Assembly (NCBI GenBank): GCA_003049465.1
Contig: PYSS01000173.1
Location: forward strand, 1 to 59,941
DNA: 59,941 nucleotides
Reading direction: 5' to 3'
DNA from: Magnaporthiopsis rhizophila
Taxonomy: Eukaryota > Ascomycota > Sordariomycetes > Magnaporthales > Magnaporthaceae
Under the pieces are notes generated by a model, which did not search any database, was not told the origin of the DNA, and was given only the letters and a program-made list of their open reading frames with translations. The position numbers were made by a program, and so were the translations under genes. Positions 46,101 through 55,527 of this stretch are shown piece by piece; position 1 is the first letter of the stretch, and the number at the start of each line of letters is the position of its first letter.

Positions 46101-49100
46101 GGTTCGCTTGTTTGACACATACTCGACGTCATGGTCTGCGGCAAGCACTCCCCCCGCCAGCGCAGCCCCATCACCATCCAGGCTCGAGGACTTTTGCAAG
46201 GCGCCCTGGGCTTGCCGACGAATCTCGTCATTTGTCCTCTCCGCAAGATCGGCTGTTGACAAGCCGTCTGCGCGCTCCAAAGTGAAGAAGCATGACTGTT
46301 GGCCTCGGAGGGTTTCTTCAAGCCGGAAAGGGGGATCCCCAACCTTGAGTGTCAGGATAGACTCAATTTGCTCCAGGGTGAGGGCCATTTGCGCAACAGA
46401 GACCCAGCACAATATTTCGTTGAGGTCGGCAGCATCGTCGGCGGTGAGAGTCTCGGAGAAATTGAGGACAGTTTTTCTGAGCATTCCCGTGATTTCCTTG
46501 GGGTAGGACCGTAGGCCGTCGATGATGCGGCGAGGGTGTCGAGCGCGATTGAGCTCGGCAAGCATGAACTTGGCCAGAATGAAGAGCCCGTCGACTTGGT
46601 CTTTCATAACCCCGATGACCTGATTTTTGAAGTCGTCGGAAGTGTTGCGGAGGATGCGGGAAGAGTAGACGCCTTCGGAGATGTAAGATGTGATGTCCGC
46701 AGCGTTTCTCTCCGGGGTGATGTGAATTGTCCGATACGCGCGCCCGGATGTGGAATCGTTCTCGAACCGCTCGATAACGGCTTCTGACAGAGATGTGCGT
46801 CCGACCATGGCGATCTGAACGCGAGTATTGATTGGCGTTTGCTTGTTGAGATCATCGAGCAGAGACAGAAACTCGGCAAGTTCCTGAGGATCGGCTTCAT
46901 CCACACCATCGAGCAGGACGTAAATATGTCGCTTCCACCGATCCGGCACTATCGGCTCGATGAGAAGGTGGCGGAAAGCGCTCGAGACAGTTTTGATGTC
47001 ATCGTTGCTCGAGACGCCTTGAAGCACCTGTTTGCCGTAGAAGACGTCCTGTTCACAAATCTGGAAGGCCATGTCGCGCAGGGCTTGTATGAAGGAGCGC
47101 GTTTCGGGGTTGTTCTGCTTGAAGAAGAAATATCCTAGCATGTGCGTCTCATCCTGCTCCTCGAGTAGGTTTAGTCCCCATGACACCAGCCTCGACGTCA
47201 AGTAGGACTTTCCGCTGCCTGGATTGCCGCATATCCACAAAAACCGAATGTCGCCAGATATCCATGCTTTGAGAGACACATCCTCCAGGAGCCAGTCGCC
47301 CGTGCCAGCAGTGCGCGTGCGACTGAGCCCGAGGTAAATGTCCTGGGCATAGGCCGACGGCCGAAGAATGCCCTTGAGCTTGGTTCTGTTCGTTGACAGC
47401 GCCTGCTCCCTGGTCTGGGGCTCGTGGCGTGTTTCCGCCCGGATGGTCTGGATGTTGACGTCAACACGCGAGATGATCTCAAGCAGCTTATCCTGATTGG
47501 ACAGAGACCGCTTGACCCCCGCGTTTGTTTCGGCCATGACCAGCTTCTCTTCGGCCTCGGTCAATGCGGCAAGGCGCTGCATGACCTCAGGAATCGGACT
47601 CTCGTGCCCAAATAGACGTTTGAAGTACGCCTTCAGCCGGCCGCGGCGAACCTCACTGGCGGCCAAAACGAGGGCCTCAAAGACAGTGGCCAGAATCTCC
47701 GAGACTTTGTTGTATAGCTCCGGCGAGAGCCTCTCCGACATGTAGAACTTGAGTCGGTTGGTAAAGTCGGACAGCTGGACGAACAGCTCGATGATGGAGT
47801 CGTAGACCTGAGAGACATCCTTGGCGGCATTGATGAGATACATGACAGCCGCAAACACGTTCTGCGCGGGAGGGAACGCTTCCGAGGCAGCGCCGGCTAG
47901 GGCCTCGCCCACTGTTTCGAGAGGCATGCATGCGGCCAAGATTGCATCAAACAGCGGCTTGCGTTTCTCCCTGAAGTTGGTGAACTTGTCGTTTTGGCTA
48001 TCAATGACGCCTAGCAGGTCTTCGACGCTGCGAAGAGGGGGTTTCAAGAAGTCTTCTAAGCGCTTTGCCTTCGACTCGCCGACGCGGAGTTGGGCCGAGG
48101 CCAGAGCACTAGCGAACAGTGCCTCGACATTGTTCCTGTCGACCTGGCCTGGTGACTGTGGTGTCTTTTCCTTCTCGCCGCCAGAGGATGGGCCATCCTT
48201 GGCCGCATCATCGGGGACCAAAGGCTTCACGTCGCCGTTGACGGGCTTCGCGGGCGCCGGGTGTTCAGAGTAGGCCGGCGGATCGGGCGGTGCAGCTCCG
48301 ATCTGTGGCGTCGGTGGGATTGGGACCGGGGAGGGGTTTGGATCGGAGGCGGTCGAGGAAATGAAGGTCCAGGCTGGATGCGGTCCTAGCAGCTCCCAAA
48401 GCCAGGCCGGCATAGAAACAATGCCGGTTGCTGGGTTTCCCTCGACGAGACAGTGGAGTCGCACCGAAGCCAGCAGCTGCTTGTCCACAGTGAGGTTTCC
48501 CGCCGCCACCGTTCTCGAGCTCTCGGCGACCCAATGCTGCCACTGTTGCAGCACTAAGGATTCGGTCGGGTTGGCAAGCCTGACGCCCAAAATGACGCGT
48601 GAATAGCCGTCGGCGGTGGCCTGGTCGGCCGAGGGCGTCGTTTGAGGGAAGGTGGTGCCCAGCGCGTGGAGGGCAATGACAGGCACGGCGGACGCGCCTG
48701 CCGCCAGAGGACTCCAAAGGCGTAGAGGACGGGGACTGGAGTCGCCGAAGCTCGGGCCGCGTGAGAGCTTCCAAGAAAGCTCTGTCGTCGCGATTGGCCG
48801 CCCCAGCGACGCCTTGAGGATCGAGGCCAGCTCCTTGGTGAAACCTCCAGTCGCCTGTCCTTCGCGAGAGCCAAGCACCTCACACCGACAGTTCCACTCG
48901 ACGTCCTGCGGCACCACCGAATGCGCGAAGCCGCAGTCCAGGATGAGCAGCACATCGCAGCTGGCCAGGCGGACGCACTCGATGACCTCCTGCCACGCCA
49001 CGGTTGAGTGTCCTGCCACCAGCCTGTCCACCCACACGCCCTTTTTGTCCGACCGTCGGTAGGCTGAGTCGCCGAGGTAGTGCAGTACAAGCAAGCAGCC

Positions 49101-49583
49101 TTCTGTCCGCTGGCTTGGCGTGGCGGGTCCCTGCTTCTGCAGCTCACGCACCTGCGCGTAGACGCCATGCTCGAGCTCGCGAGCGGCGACGTCTGAGCTG
49201 GGTAGCCTGATGTCGTGCACGGCGTACTTGTAGCTGTTTTTGAACACGTCCCTCAGCTCATCTCTGGCTGCAGTCCGGGCCTTGCCGTCGGCGCCGGCAT
49301 TTCTCTCTGCTTGCCAGCTGACAAAACATGTGTTGACTTTGGCATACGGCTGAGGTCGTGCTGTGGCATTCGCCTGATGCTGTTGCACGCCGCCTCGCAG
49401 AAGGTTGATTAGGTCACCGAGTTGCGGGAGCTGTGCGTGAGCGGGGTCCAGCTGCGAGATCAATCCGGTCCCGGCGCTGTTAAGCTTATCCTCGTGCCCA
49501 AAATATCCACTGGGAAGGTTGATGATGTCGTTTGGCCCCTGAGCGGCCTTTCCGCTCGCTGCCGCGTTAGTGTTCAGCGCCAT
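43179..49583 (-). CDS. NLR-like STAND protein: caspase-like, Goodbye, NACHT, TPR-like, ZZ-like zinc finger
   Basis: One intronless frame of 2,134 residues from the ATG at 49583 (the frame is open earlier but only from a GTG). Order: about 80-300 caspase-like, with LLVLHYLGD (His about 168) and LLILDCGFA (Cys about 217) at the catalytic His/Cys places; 300-480 a linker ending Pro/Asp rich; 481-660 Goodbye-type fungal STAND N-domain (FLKPPLRSVEDLLGVID, FPPAQNVFAAVMYLINAAKDVSQVYDS in parts, RGRLKAYFKRLFG); NACHT with Walker A GNPGSGKS (about 786) and Walker B HIYVLLDGVDEAD (about 890); a helical arm to about 1,380; TPR-like helices to about 1,860 (GHWYRRIGSTFLNFGLHHQA, QRQIAGCYDKMGDISQALVY); a Ser/Pro/Arg-rich disordered stretch 1,870-2,005; a ZZ-like finger about 2,021-2,078 (CDHC..CKLC..CPEC..H..H). 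Fungal NLRs control allorecognition, cell death and response to other organisms. The caspase-like piece is the likely effector. Confidence 0.88.
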   Translation of the reverse strand: MALNTNAAASGKAAQGPNDIINLPSGYFGHEDKLNSAGTGLISQLDPAHAQLPQLGDLINLLRGGVQQHQANATARPQPYAKVNTCFVSWQAERNAGADGKARTAARDELRDVFKNSYKYAVHDIRLPSSDVAARELEHGVYAQVRELQKQGPATPSQRTEGCLLVLHYLGDSAYRRSDKKGVWVDRLVAGHSTVAWQEVIECVRLASCDVLLILDCGFAHSVVPQDVEWNCRCEVLGSREGQATGGFTKELASILKASLGRPIATTELSWKLSRGPSFGDSSPRPLRLWSPLAAGASAVPVIALHALGTTFPQTTPSADQATADGYSRVILGVRLANPTESLVLQQWQHWVAESSRTVAAGNLTVDKQLLASVRLHCLVEGNPATGIVSMPAWLWELLGPHPAWTFISSTASDPNPSPVPIPPTPQIGAAPPDPPAYSEHPAPAKPVNGDVKPLVPDDAAKDGPSSGGEKEKTPQSPGQVDRNNVEALFASALASAQLRVGESKAKRLEDFLKPPLRSVEDLLGVIDSQNDKFTNFREKRKPLFDAILAACMPLETVGEALAGAASEAFPPAQNVFAAVMYLINAAKDVSQVYDSIIELFVQLSDFTNRLKFYMSERLSPELYNKVSEILATVFEALVLAASEVRRGRLKAYFKRLFGHESPIPEVMQRLAALTEAEEKLVMAETNAGVKRSLSNQDKLLEIISRVDVNIQTIRAETRHEPQTREQALSTNRTKLKGILRPSAYAQDIYLGLSRTRTAGTGDWLLEDVSLKAWISGDIRFLWICGNPGSGKSYLTSRLVSWGLNLLEEQDETHMLGYFFFKQNNPETRSFIQALRDMAFQICEQDVFYGKQVLQGVSSNDDIKTVSSAFRHLLIEPIVPDRWKRHIYVLLDGVDEADPQELAEFLSLLDDLNKQTPINTRVQIAMVGRTSLSEAVIERFENDSTSGRAYRTIHITPERNAADITSYISEGVYSSRILRNTSDDFKNQVIGVMKDQVDGLFILAKFMLAELNRARHPRRIIDGLRSYPKEITGMLRKTVLNFSETLTADDAADLNEILCWVSVAQMALTLEQIESILTLKVGDPPFRLEETLRGQQSCFFTLERADGLSTADLAERTNDEIRRQAQGALQKSSSLDGDGAALAGGVLAADHDVEYVSNKRTTLVTFCHASVREFFLSDDSTNLHAGEGSQNIGFDLAEARLHVLETCLRIFTDSEFFTAVGEDGLSLQRYAAWYWQEHLQEVDRSSLTATQKAAIGRMIYAMLNEELVVLAWTNLFEESLDIWTDSNIDCVRQWLGDQEVVAHYSANERSWADAASKSQVTLLEPMGRIYARAWLQDGFVTYMPTLFCFGVVQTLALMTEDPSGLWSFSEQHWEDITLESRIVKATNWAARHLDASWKRSGAPTTKTGDPTMDGHWYRRIGSTFLNFGLHHQALQYFQTALTTDGSIIQNCGRIGVCHAANGNYEAALRLHLIAETVEIHELSIALNIDLFDPKKLTPSSSFNSNAGSVAAVLTVSESFSSTTSSRENRERYQEIEGAKWRLYQNQRQIAGCYDKMGDISQALVYARRATSDIFRNQHPDFEPEAAYARLLAENGRIAELMTLFHELDHRQTARHGTGQSRFISFLLSQLPDLTVSLWLPEAAARTEQTEHLARRYTSAIAAAIEAQDYWKELYLRNCLGSVYLCSQPHHDRAISLHEGLLFSGLFKPQKGTLAVRAEHVSTFAQLSRAYFVKALAADPTLLDETKIALWLAKLEMLMAKRQDLFKDSNDGARLRAAGLEFNEASIYLILLYRLHAQKEGQEAKAAMSKDLVSARAVECLELLEDEEPENDIVAVQNLQRTLLAAGDDANTTALWQSIRRPVGTGENNDDTMDPPRVVVSPERGGRRDKSKAKASPSPASGQSKTSGNSSPGSSTPGSSNMRGRVSPSLGSTPGAGGRGPRRVESSPSIATPHLATTRSSERRTSDASGGSSPSFSPSPRRRGRDLVLSQVFEPGWSSSYYSGGEDLGGLLGAHGTAGLLVCDHCLRRLAPEVEFVVCKLCIDSKACPECLVALRARAGQPPSPGHVYSACNPAHQWLTIPPLKRRLRAGEILVDGQVTTLDEWKAGLRLKWVASRTIQQPVPVSGLAITLNQS

Positions 49584-50244
49584 GCTTACTCGACGATGCG
49601 ATCGCAGCAATCTTGTCCGGGAGCTGAACACCTGGCCGCCCTTAGTTTGGGTGCGAACAGAACATGAAGAAAGTTGGAGCAACACATCAGGACACGCGGC
49701 TTAAGTGCACGGGGCTGGAAGATCACAGCCCTGTGAGTGGGTAGCGGGGGAACATCTCCTGCGGAACTGACTCTAATTTCTTGGGCCACAATTGGTTTTC
49801 AGGGGCTAGACTGGGCATCTTACCCCTGAACCAACCAATCGCCAGGCGCCACAACCGCGCACTGCCCGCTCCTGTCGAGAACCGTTGGTGTCAAGTTGAC
49901 ACCGCGGGTGCCCCGCGGAAGCCCGCGGGACCAATGATCCCTTGCAGATCAACACTCATGGGTCCGCACCTCGGTTCGAATAATGTCTGGGATATTTACT
50001 ACACGGTCAAGATCACTTGGTGATTGGTTTATTGGTACTTGTGCGTCTTATGAAAGCTACAAATGAAGGGACAAGTTTCAGAAGTTGGACAGGAAAACGA
50101 ATCCGAGCGAGCCAGGCCGAATATCCTTATAACAAAAACAAAAAACCCCCCGCTTGATCGACCACCGCGGCGACAAGATGGTCTCCAATATCCTCTCAAA
50201 CCCCTCCAAACCCCGCCGTCACAGGGGGCGCGTCGGCCTCCCTG
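49584..50244. other. Intergenic upstream of the NLR gene
   Basis: 661 bp holding the NLR promoter and the 3' flank of the Cys-rich secreted gene. No coding frame with family resemblance. Confidence 0.55.
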
Positions 50245-50877
50245 TCACTGAGCCTGCTTGTCGTTGCAGATCTGCTGGGTGCAGCGGCCGCCAGGCTTGA
50301 CACAAATACCGCAGCTCCTGTTGCAGCACTTGGTACCAGCGTTGCAAAAGACGGGCCCGCACTTCTCGTTGGCCTCGCGGGTCTCCACGGTCTCGGGGAC
50401 CGCCCGGGGGCAGGGAGTTCCGGGCTTGCGGCAGATGCCTAGGAACGGATTGCAGCATTCCGTGCCTGGAGGGCACTCTTTGCCGCGGCACGAAGCCCGG
50501 GCCTCCAAATTCAGCGGCTCCCGGCGCTCCACGGCCCCGACATCCCGAGGGCAGGCATTGCCAGGCTTGATGCAGATGCTCAACAGTGGGTTGCAGCATT
50601 CAGTGCCGGGAGGGCAGACGACGGTGCCACACAGGCCCTCGGGAGGAATATCGACGCAGGTGGCCTTCGTTCCATCTACCGAGGGCTGGCAGACCTGTCC
50701 CCAGCCGCACTTTATAATGTCGCAGGGGCTGGCGGTACGGACGCTGATGGTTTCCCCCGCGCGCTTCTCGGCGACGAAGTCAGCTGGCGGGCGAGCCGCA
50801 GCAGCAAGAGGCAGGGCACCGGCCAGGTAGGCAACAAGGCCAGCCAGAAGGTTCGTCTTCAGCGAGCGAGGAACCAT
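50245..50877 (-). CDS. Secreted Cys-rich repeat protein with dibasic sites
   Basis: Intronless, 210 residues. A signal peptide (MVPRSLKTNLLAGLVAYLAG to AAA) is followed by a short pro-region ending VAEKR. Then come four Cys-rich units. The first (CDIIKCGWGQVCQPS..CVD) differs; the next three share a template: CGTVVCPPGTECCNPLLSIC, CRGKECPPGTECCNPFLGIC and CGPVFCNAGTKCCNRSCGIC, each closing IC.KPG..C. Dibasic or basic sites (EKR, VERRE, VETRE, LEARA) lie between units, as in kexin-processed precursors. Small secreted Cys-rich proteins of this type are common in fungi and are often called effector-like, but no function is shown here. The ATG at 50877 was chosen because it opens the signal peptide directly. 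Confidence 0.8.
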   Translation of the reverse strand: MVPRSLKTNLLAGLVAYLAGALPLAAAARPPADFVAEKRAGETISVRTASPCDIIKCGWGQVCQPSVDGTKATCVDIPPEGLCGTVVCPPGTECCNPLLSICIKPGNACPRDVGAVERREPLNLEARASCRGKECPPGTECCNPFLGICRKPGTPCPRAVPETVETREANEKCGPVFCNAGTKCCNRSCGICVKPGGRCTQQICNDKQAQ

Positions 50878-52762
50878 GATGATGGATGGATGAGAGGCGG
50901 TGACGTGGAAGATGATTGCACGTTTGCAGGTGGATGCTTTGGTAGAATGATGATGGGGGTTCGTTTGTATGGGAATGAGGAGGGCTGTGGGTGGTCTCGG
51001 ACAAAGCAAAGCAGCACAATCAAGCAGCAGCCTGCTTTCTTTTATACTCCGAGAAGAAAGCGCAGTCGCTTTATTTTCTAAGCTTGTCAACAACGCCGAG
51101 AATACAAGGCCATCGTACCCGCTGGGCACAAGGAGGTCATGGGGCTGATCCTTTCGGCAAACGATGCAGCGAGCAAATACAAGCCAGCTTCCGTCTACGG
51201 ACTTTCAGCCAGCATAGATCAGCCGGTCATATCAACAGAGGCGAGTTCGGCGAAATAATGCCAAAGATACCGCCCCAACGGGAATGACGGCCCCGATGTC
51301 GGTTTAAGAAAGGTTTAGGGCAGGGCCTCGGGGAGCTTATGAGGGCTGAGCTCGGTGCTAGGAGTAATATCTCACTCGGCCCTCGGCGTTATCCCGGCGC
51401 ACCGTAAGATCGACGTCCCGATGCAGCCCTCCCAGGCTTCCTACATAAGACCGCTGGAGATCTTTTTTGGGGAATCTGCCCGTATCCGACGCCTCCGAAC
51501 CGAATGCTCGCTGCAACTTCCCGTTTTTAGACAAAGACGCCCGGGCTAAGTACCCGGGGTGATGAAAGCCACAACTTACGCCGGGTATCAGCTCCGTGCT
51601 GGCTATGACATCCCACTGGCTGGCTGGGTCCGTCACCGCGGTACCAGAGTTCGGTTTGTGCGACCATTGTGATCAACTCAGCTAATCCTTCGACTGCTCC
51701 TCAAACGGGGAACCGAAGTTAGTTAGGGATGACGTCCTGGTAAGCCGTCTAAACTCCATAGGGCAATGATCCCGGGGTCCTAGCGGCTGATCGCCGACTC
51801 CTGTCAGCCATACCTAACGGTGAGACAGAGAGCTGATGGCTGGACTTTGTACTGCGCGAGAAAGGATGCGGGGCTTCGCTTCGGTCCAGTACCGAATTCC
51901 TATTTACTAGATACTGGAGAAGGTAACAGGCCGAGGGTAAACGGTTCGGAAAATGTCTCGGACGCGACAGTCTCCGTGTAATTTACACTGGAGCCACAAA
52001 GTGAGAAGTTGGCGCGGGTGGGCTTTGTTACTCGAGAATCTCCCAGAGCCGGTGGCTGATTTAACAAAGCTAGATGGTGCCTTAACCCGTATAGGAAATC
52101 GTCATGATTTTTAACCGGCACATGAAACCCCAACGAGTGATTCCCGTCAGCATAGTCTCGAATCTTCTTACCTCATTTACACACATCCATGGTCGTGTGC
52201 CCGGATCGAGATTCCGGATCACAGCGCGTTCCTTCCCGCCGAGAACCTCTCTTTGGCAAAAACCCACGAGGTCCTAGACATCCCAAAGGGCTTCGATACA
52301 GGCTGAAATAGCCATACAATTACGGTATTTTTTTTCTCGTAAACGTGTTACTCGCTTGCTCATAGCGTCTCATAGCTCATAGCTCAGCTCGAGTGTTTTC
52401 CCTGTTTTAGGAGCCTGTGGCTAAGTTATTTGCTCACGGAGTCTGCGGGGTGATAGCTAATTAATTACTAATTAATTACAGGTAAATAAGTTCCATCCAA
52501 AATGTGTATTTTTCTTTGACAAATATCCAAGCCACAGACATCACCTTCAAAGAACGTGCTCGAATTAATGCCAGTTTTTGGTAAAAAAAAATACTTGGTT
52601 ATGCCAGCGCTCAGTCTCTTTCTTACTGATCGATGCATTCCCGCTAATTATCACAGACTGGGCAAGACAGAATTAATAACAATCCCAATTAATAAATGCA
52701 GGGGATCTCCAAGAAGCCGGAACGAACCAAGTGGCCGGTCATACACCCAACCTTCAGTGTCT
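50878..52762. other. 1.9 kb intergenic region with an AT-rich part
   Basis: No coding frame recognised. 52,310-52,730 is AT-rich with tandem ATTAATTA strings (about 52456-52480). I looked for transposon ends and terminal repeats and saw none. Confidence 0.5.
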
Positions 52763-53455
52763 TCAGGTAGAGGATGTCTCATTAAGCTCACGATGAGCCT
52801 GAACAAAGACCTGCTCCGCCCAGTTCCGGACGGAGACATCTGATTTCGCGCTCTCGTGAATCTTGCCCACGCCGGCCTCATAGCCGGTCAGCTCCTCGGC
52901 CGAGGCGATCTTCCGCCACGCCTTTATCTGGATCCACAAAGACTCAAGCTCCTTCTCGAAGCAGACAAAGTTATGCTCAGCGTTGTCCAGCAGGTAGCCG
53001 AGCGAGAAGACGGCGTTGTCGTAGCGGCCCTCCTGCTCGCTTTCGACCCTGCGCAGCTGCGAGAGACGGGCCCGCTTCCGGTACAGAATCTTCTTGACGC
53101 CCTTGTAGGTCTCCCGTGCGGTGTTGAAATGCTGCAGCGAAAGCACCTGGATCGCCAGAGGTGTGCGCTCGTTGAGCAGGGCCGCCTCGTACTTGGACAT
53201 GGTGATTTTGAATTGGGCGTCCAGCTTGCCGAACTCCTCCGAAATTGACGGGAGCTCAAGCTTGATGTCGACCTCCTCTGACATGGTTGCGGAAAGAGCG
53301 TTGGCGACGGAATTCATGCAGTCAATGGCATCTTGGATTTGCTTGTGATGCAGCCCGAGGGAGTTGTCAATGGCTGTGATTCGAGCGATACAACCGTCCA
53401 ACTTGGACTGGGCGAGCTCCACCATCTTCTTCTCGATGGGCGTGAGTCTATCCAT
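52763..53455 (-). CDS. Helical orphan protein
   Basis: Intronless, 230 residues starting MDRLTPIEKKMVELAQSK. No signal peptide, Cys pattern or catalytic motif. The sequence is almost wholly alpha-helical with heptad-like spacing (SLGLHHKQIQDAIDCMNSV; YKGVKKILYRKRARLSQLRR; EKELESLWIQIKAWRKIASA), suggesting a bundle or coiled coil. I do not recognise the family. It may be a structural or regulatory partner; it lies two genes from the NLR, which by itself proves nothing. Confidence 0.65.
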   Translation of the reverse strand: MDRLTPIEKKMVELAQSKLDGCIARITAIDNSLGLHHKQIQDAIDCMNSVANALSATMSEEVDIKLELPSISEEFGKLDAQFKITMSKYEAALLNERTPLAIQVLSLQHFNTARETYKGVKKILYRKRARLSQLRRVESEQEGRYDNAVFSLGYLLDNAEHNFVCFEKELESLWIQIKAWRKIASAEELTGYEAGVGKIHESAKSDVSVRNWAEQVFVQAHRELNETSST

Positions 53456-54438
53456 GGCTGCTGGCTATGCTGCGGTTGCGAGGATAGACGGTGGCGAAGG
53501 AAGTGTGCTTGACAGGCTTTTCTTGAACTGGTTGCTCCTAGTTGTCGGAATCGAGGTTTGGTACTGCTGGCATTTGAGAAATGACGATGGAGAGCATAGT
53601 TGGTTGGACTTGGACCGTTATAAGGCTATCTGAACGTTATACTCTCAACCAGATAGCGAAGAGATTGACAAGGTATTGTTTTCCATGGTGTTCTTTGTTT
53701 CGCCCAAGAAGGCCCTTTTTGCTGACATGGGCTTTGTTGCTAGTCACCCTGGCTCTGGGCGAGACAACGGCGTCTCCATGGGCTCCAAACAGAGCAGCAT
53801 CATTGGAGGGTATTCTAGAAATGCCATAAAATTTGGGATTCTGTGCTGGGTTTCCACACGGCTGAGCGTTCCGGTTTATTGCATATATGTGAGAAGCCTG
53901 CCTCGCCTTGTTAAGGGTCGGCCGAATAACTGGGAGACTAGCCAGGAAGCAATGGAGGTCCAGAAGAATGCTCTATTGCTTTTCCCTGGCCGTAAGATTC
54001 CGGAGGCCGTAATTATTATCCTGAATGTCAGCCAGAGCCGCAATCGAGAAAGCCACTTATGTCATCATCATTCGCCATTAAAATGATAGGATTTTCGTGT
54101 TTTACCATCTCCGAACGTCCTAGACGGCAGTATGAATGATGGGTGAAGTGGCATTAAAAACTACGTGTTGATCGGCAGCCGCTGTCACGTGTCGGAAACA
54201 TCTCGCACAAATTCCTCGGACTCATTCGGAGAGTTATGGCAGATCCCTGATGCTAGGCGCACTTAAGAGGAGCGTGGCGTTCCCCTTTCCCGTCCTGCAT
54301 CTTTTCTTCCACAGTCTCACAGGAATCTCCTGGACACTCCTTGCTAGCTAAAGCATCCAGACGCCCCTGTCTTTGTGCGTCATCCTAGACAATTGTTGCA
54401 TCAATTTCCGCAATACCCTCTCAACATCATCACCCATA
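53456..54438. other. Intergenic between divergent genes
   Basis: 983 bp between the helical orphan (leftward) and the reductase gene (rightward). A 136-residue plus-strand frame (53676-54086) has no family features and is taken as chance. Confidence 0.55.
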
Positions 54439-55527
54439 ATGGCCAGCTCCAACAAGCTCTTCGACGCCCTGATCGTCGGAGCCGGGCCCGCGGGACTGGC
54501 GGCCGCTCTGGCACTCGGGCGTGTTTTGCGAACTGCTGTTGTGTTCGACACGGGTGTCTTCCGCAACGCGAGCTCGCAGCACATGCACACCGTCCCCACC
54601 TGGGACCACCAGTCGCCCGCGGCTTATCGAGAGCAGGCCGCCCGCGAGATCCGCGAGCGGTACCCTGGGATAATATCATTTGCAAACTCGGCGCGGTATC
54701 TGTGAAGAAAGACGACGATGGAACGAAATTCAGTCTCGTCGACGATCGAGGACGCACCTGGGCCGGCAAGAAGATCATCTTGGCGACAGGGGTGACGGAC
54801 AAGTTCCCGGATATCCAAGGCTACGCTCAAGCGTGGGGTAAAACGATGTGAGAATGCATTCTTGCGAAGGTGTTGGTTGGTCCACGGTGCACCAGCCGTG
54901 ATATGCATGTCATGCTCATCAGCAAAACCGCGATGCAGATTCCACTGCTTGTTCTGCCACGGGTACGAACAAAGAAATTCCGAGAGAGCCGGCATGCTCA
55001 TCGCCGACAAGGCCGTGCTGGACGCCGAGGTGGATGTTGCTGGCCACTTCAGCCACCTAGGCAAGCAATTCGCCAAGCAAGTTTCCATCTTTCTTGACGG
55101 CAATAAAAAGCTCTTTGAGGACCCGCGCGTCAAGAAATTGGGAGGCCAGGGGTTCGAGATCCTTGCCCAAGCGATCATCAAGCTTGAGCAAGAGGAAGGA
55201 GACGAGCCGACCTGGATCGATGTGCACGTCGACGATGGCAGAACGGAGCGGCTGAGTTTCCTTGTCCACAAGCCCCAAACGGTCCATACATCCGACCTGC
55301 ACGCTCAACTGGGTGCGGAGCTTACCGCTGGCGGTGACATCAACGTTAAGCCGCCGTTTGGCGAGACAACGGCCGAAGGAGTCTTCGCTGCAGGGGACTG
55401 CGCGGTTCCTCTCAAACAGGTCGCTTGGGCTGTCGCCACCGGTGCCAGTGCGGGCTCGGGGGTCAGCTTCCAGCTGGTCAATTCTGACGTGGAACAGACG
55501 CCTCATGTGGCTGATGCGAACCAGTAA
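54439..55527 (+). pseudogene. Thioredoxin-reductase-like FAD oxidoreductase with one frame break
   Basis: Two exons, 54439-54847 and 54939-55527, about 333 residues if read through one frameshift. The N-terminal FAD site FDALIVGAGPAGLAAALALGR, the second motif KIILATGVTDKFPD, the redox pair CLFC in HCLFCHGYEQ, and the final FAD motif VFAAGDCAVPLKQVAWAVATG place it in the class of fungal thioredoxin-reductase-like enzymes that includes dithiol oxidases such as GliT. The intron (GAT|GTGAGA to GATGCAG) rejoins KTIFHCLFC. The break lies at about 54663-54671: the first frame runs REIRERYPG and then stops at 54705, while the conserved DNIICKLG continues in another frame. One missing base in a GGG run would explain it. 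It may be a sequencing error or a young null allele. No secondary-metabolite genes are adjacent. Confidence 0.72.

Noticed and set aside
49960..50000. GGTTCGAAT string suggesting a tRNA T-arm
   Set aside because: No matching acceptor, D-arm or anticodon stem around it.
52310..52730. AT-rich stretch as a RIP-mutated transposon
   Set aside because: No residual transposase or reverse transcriptase similarity and no terminal repeats seen.
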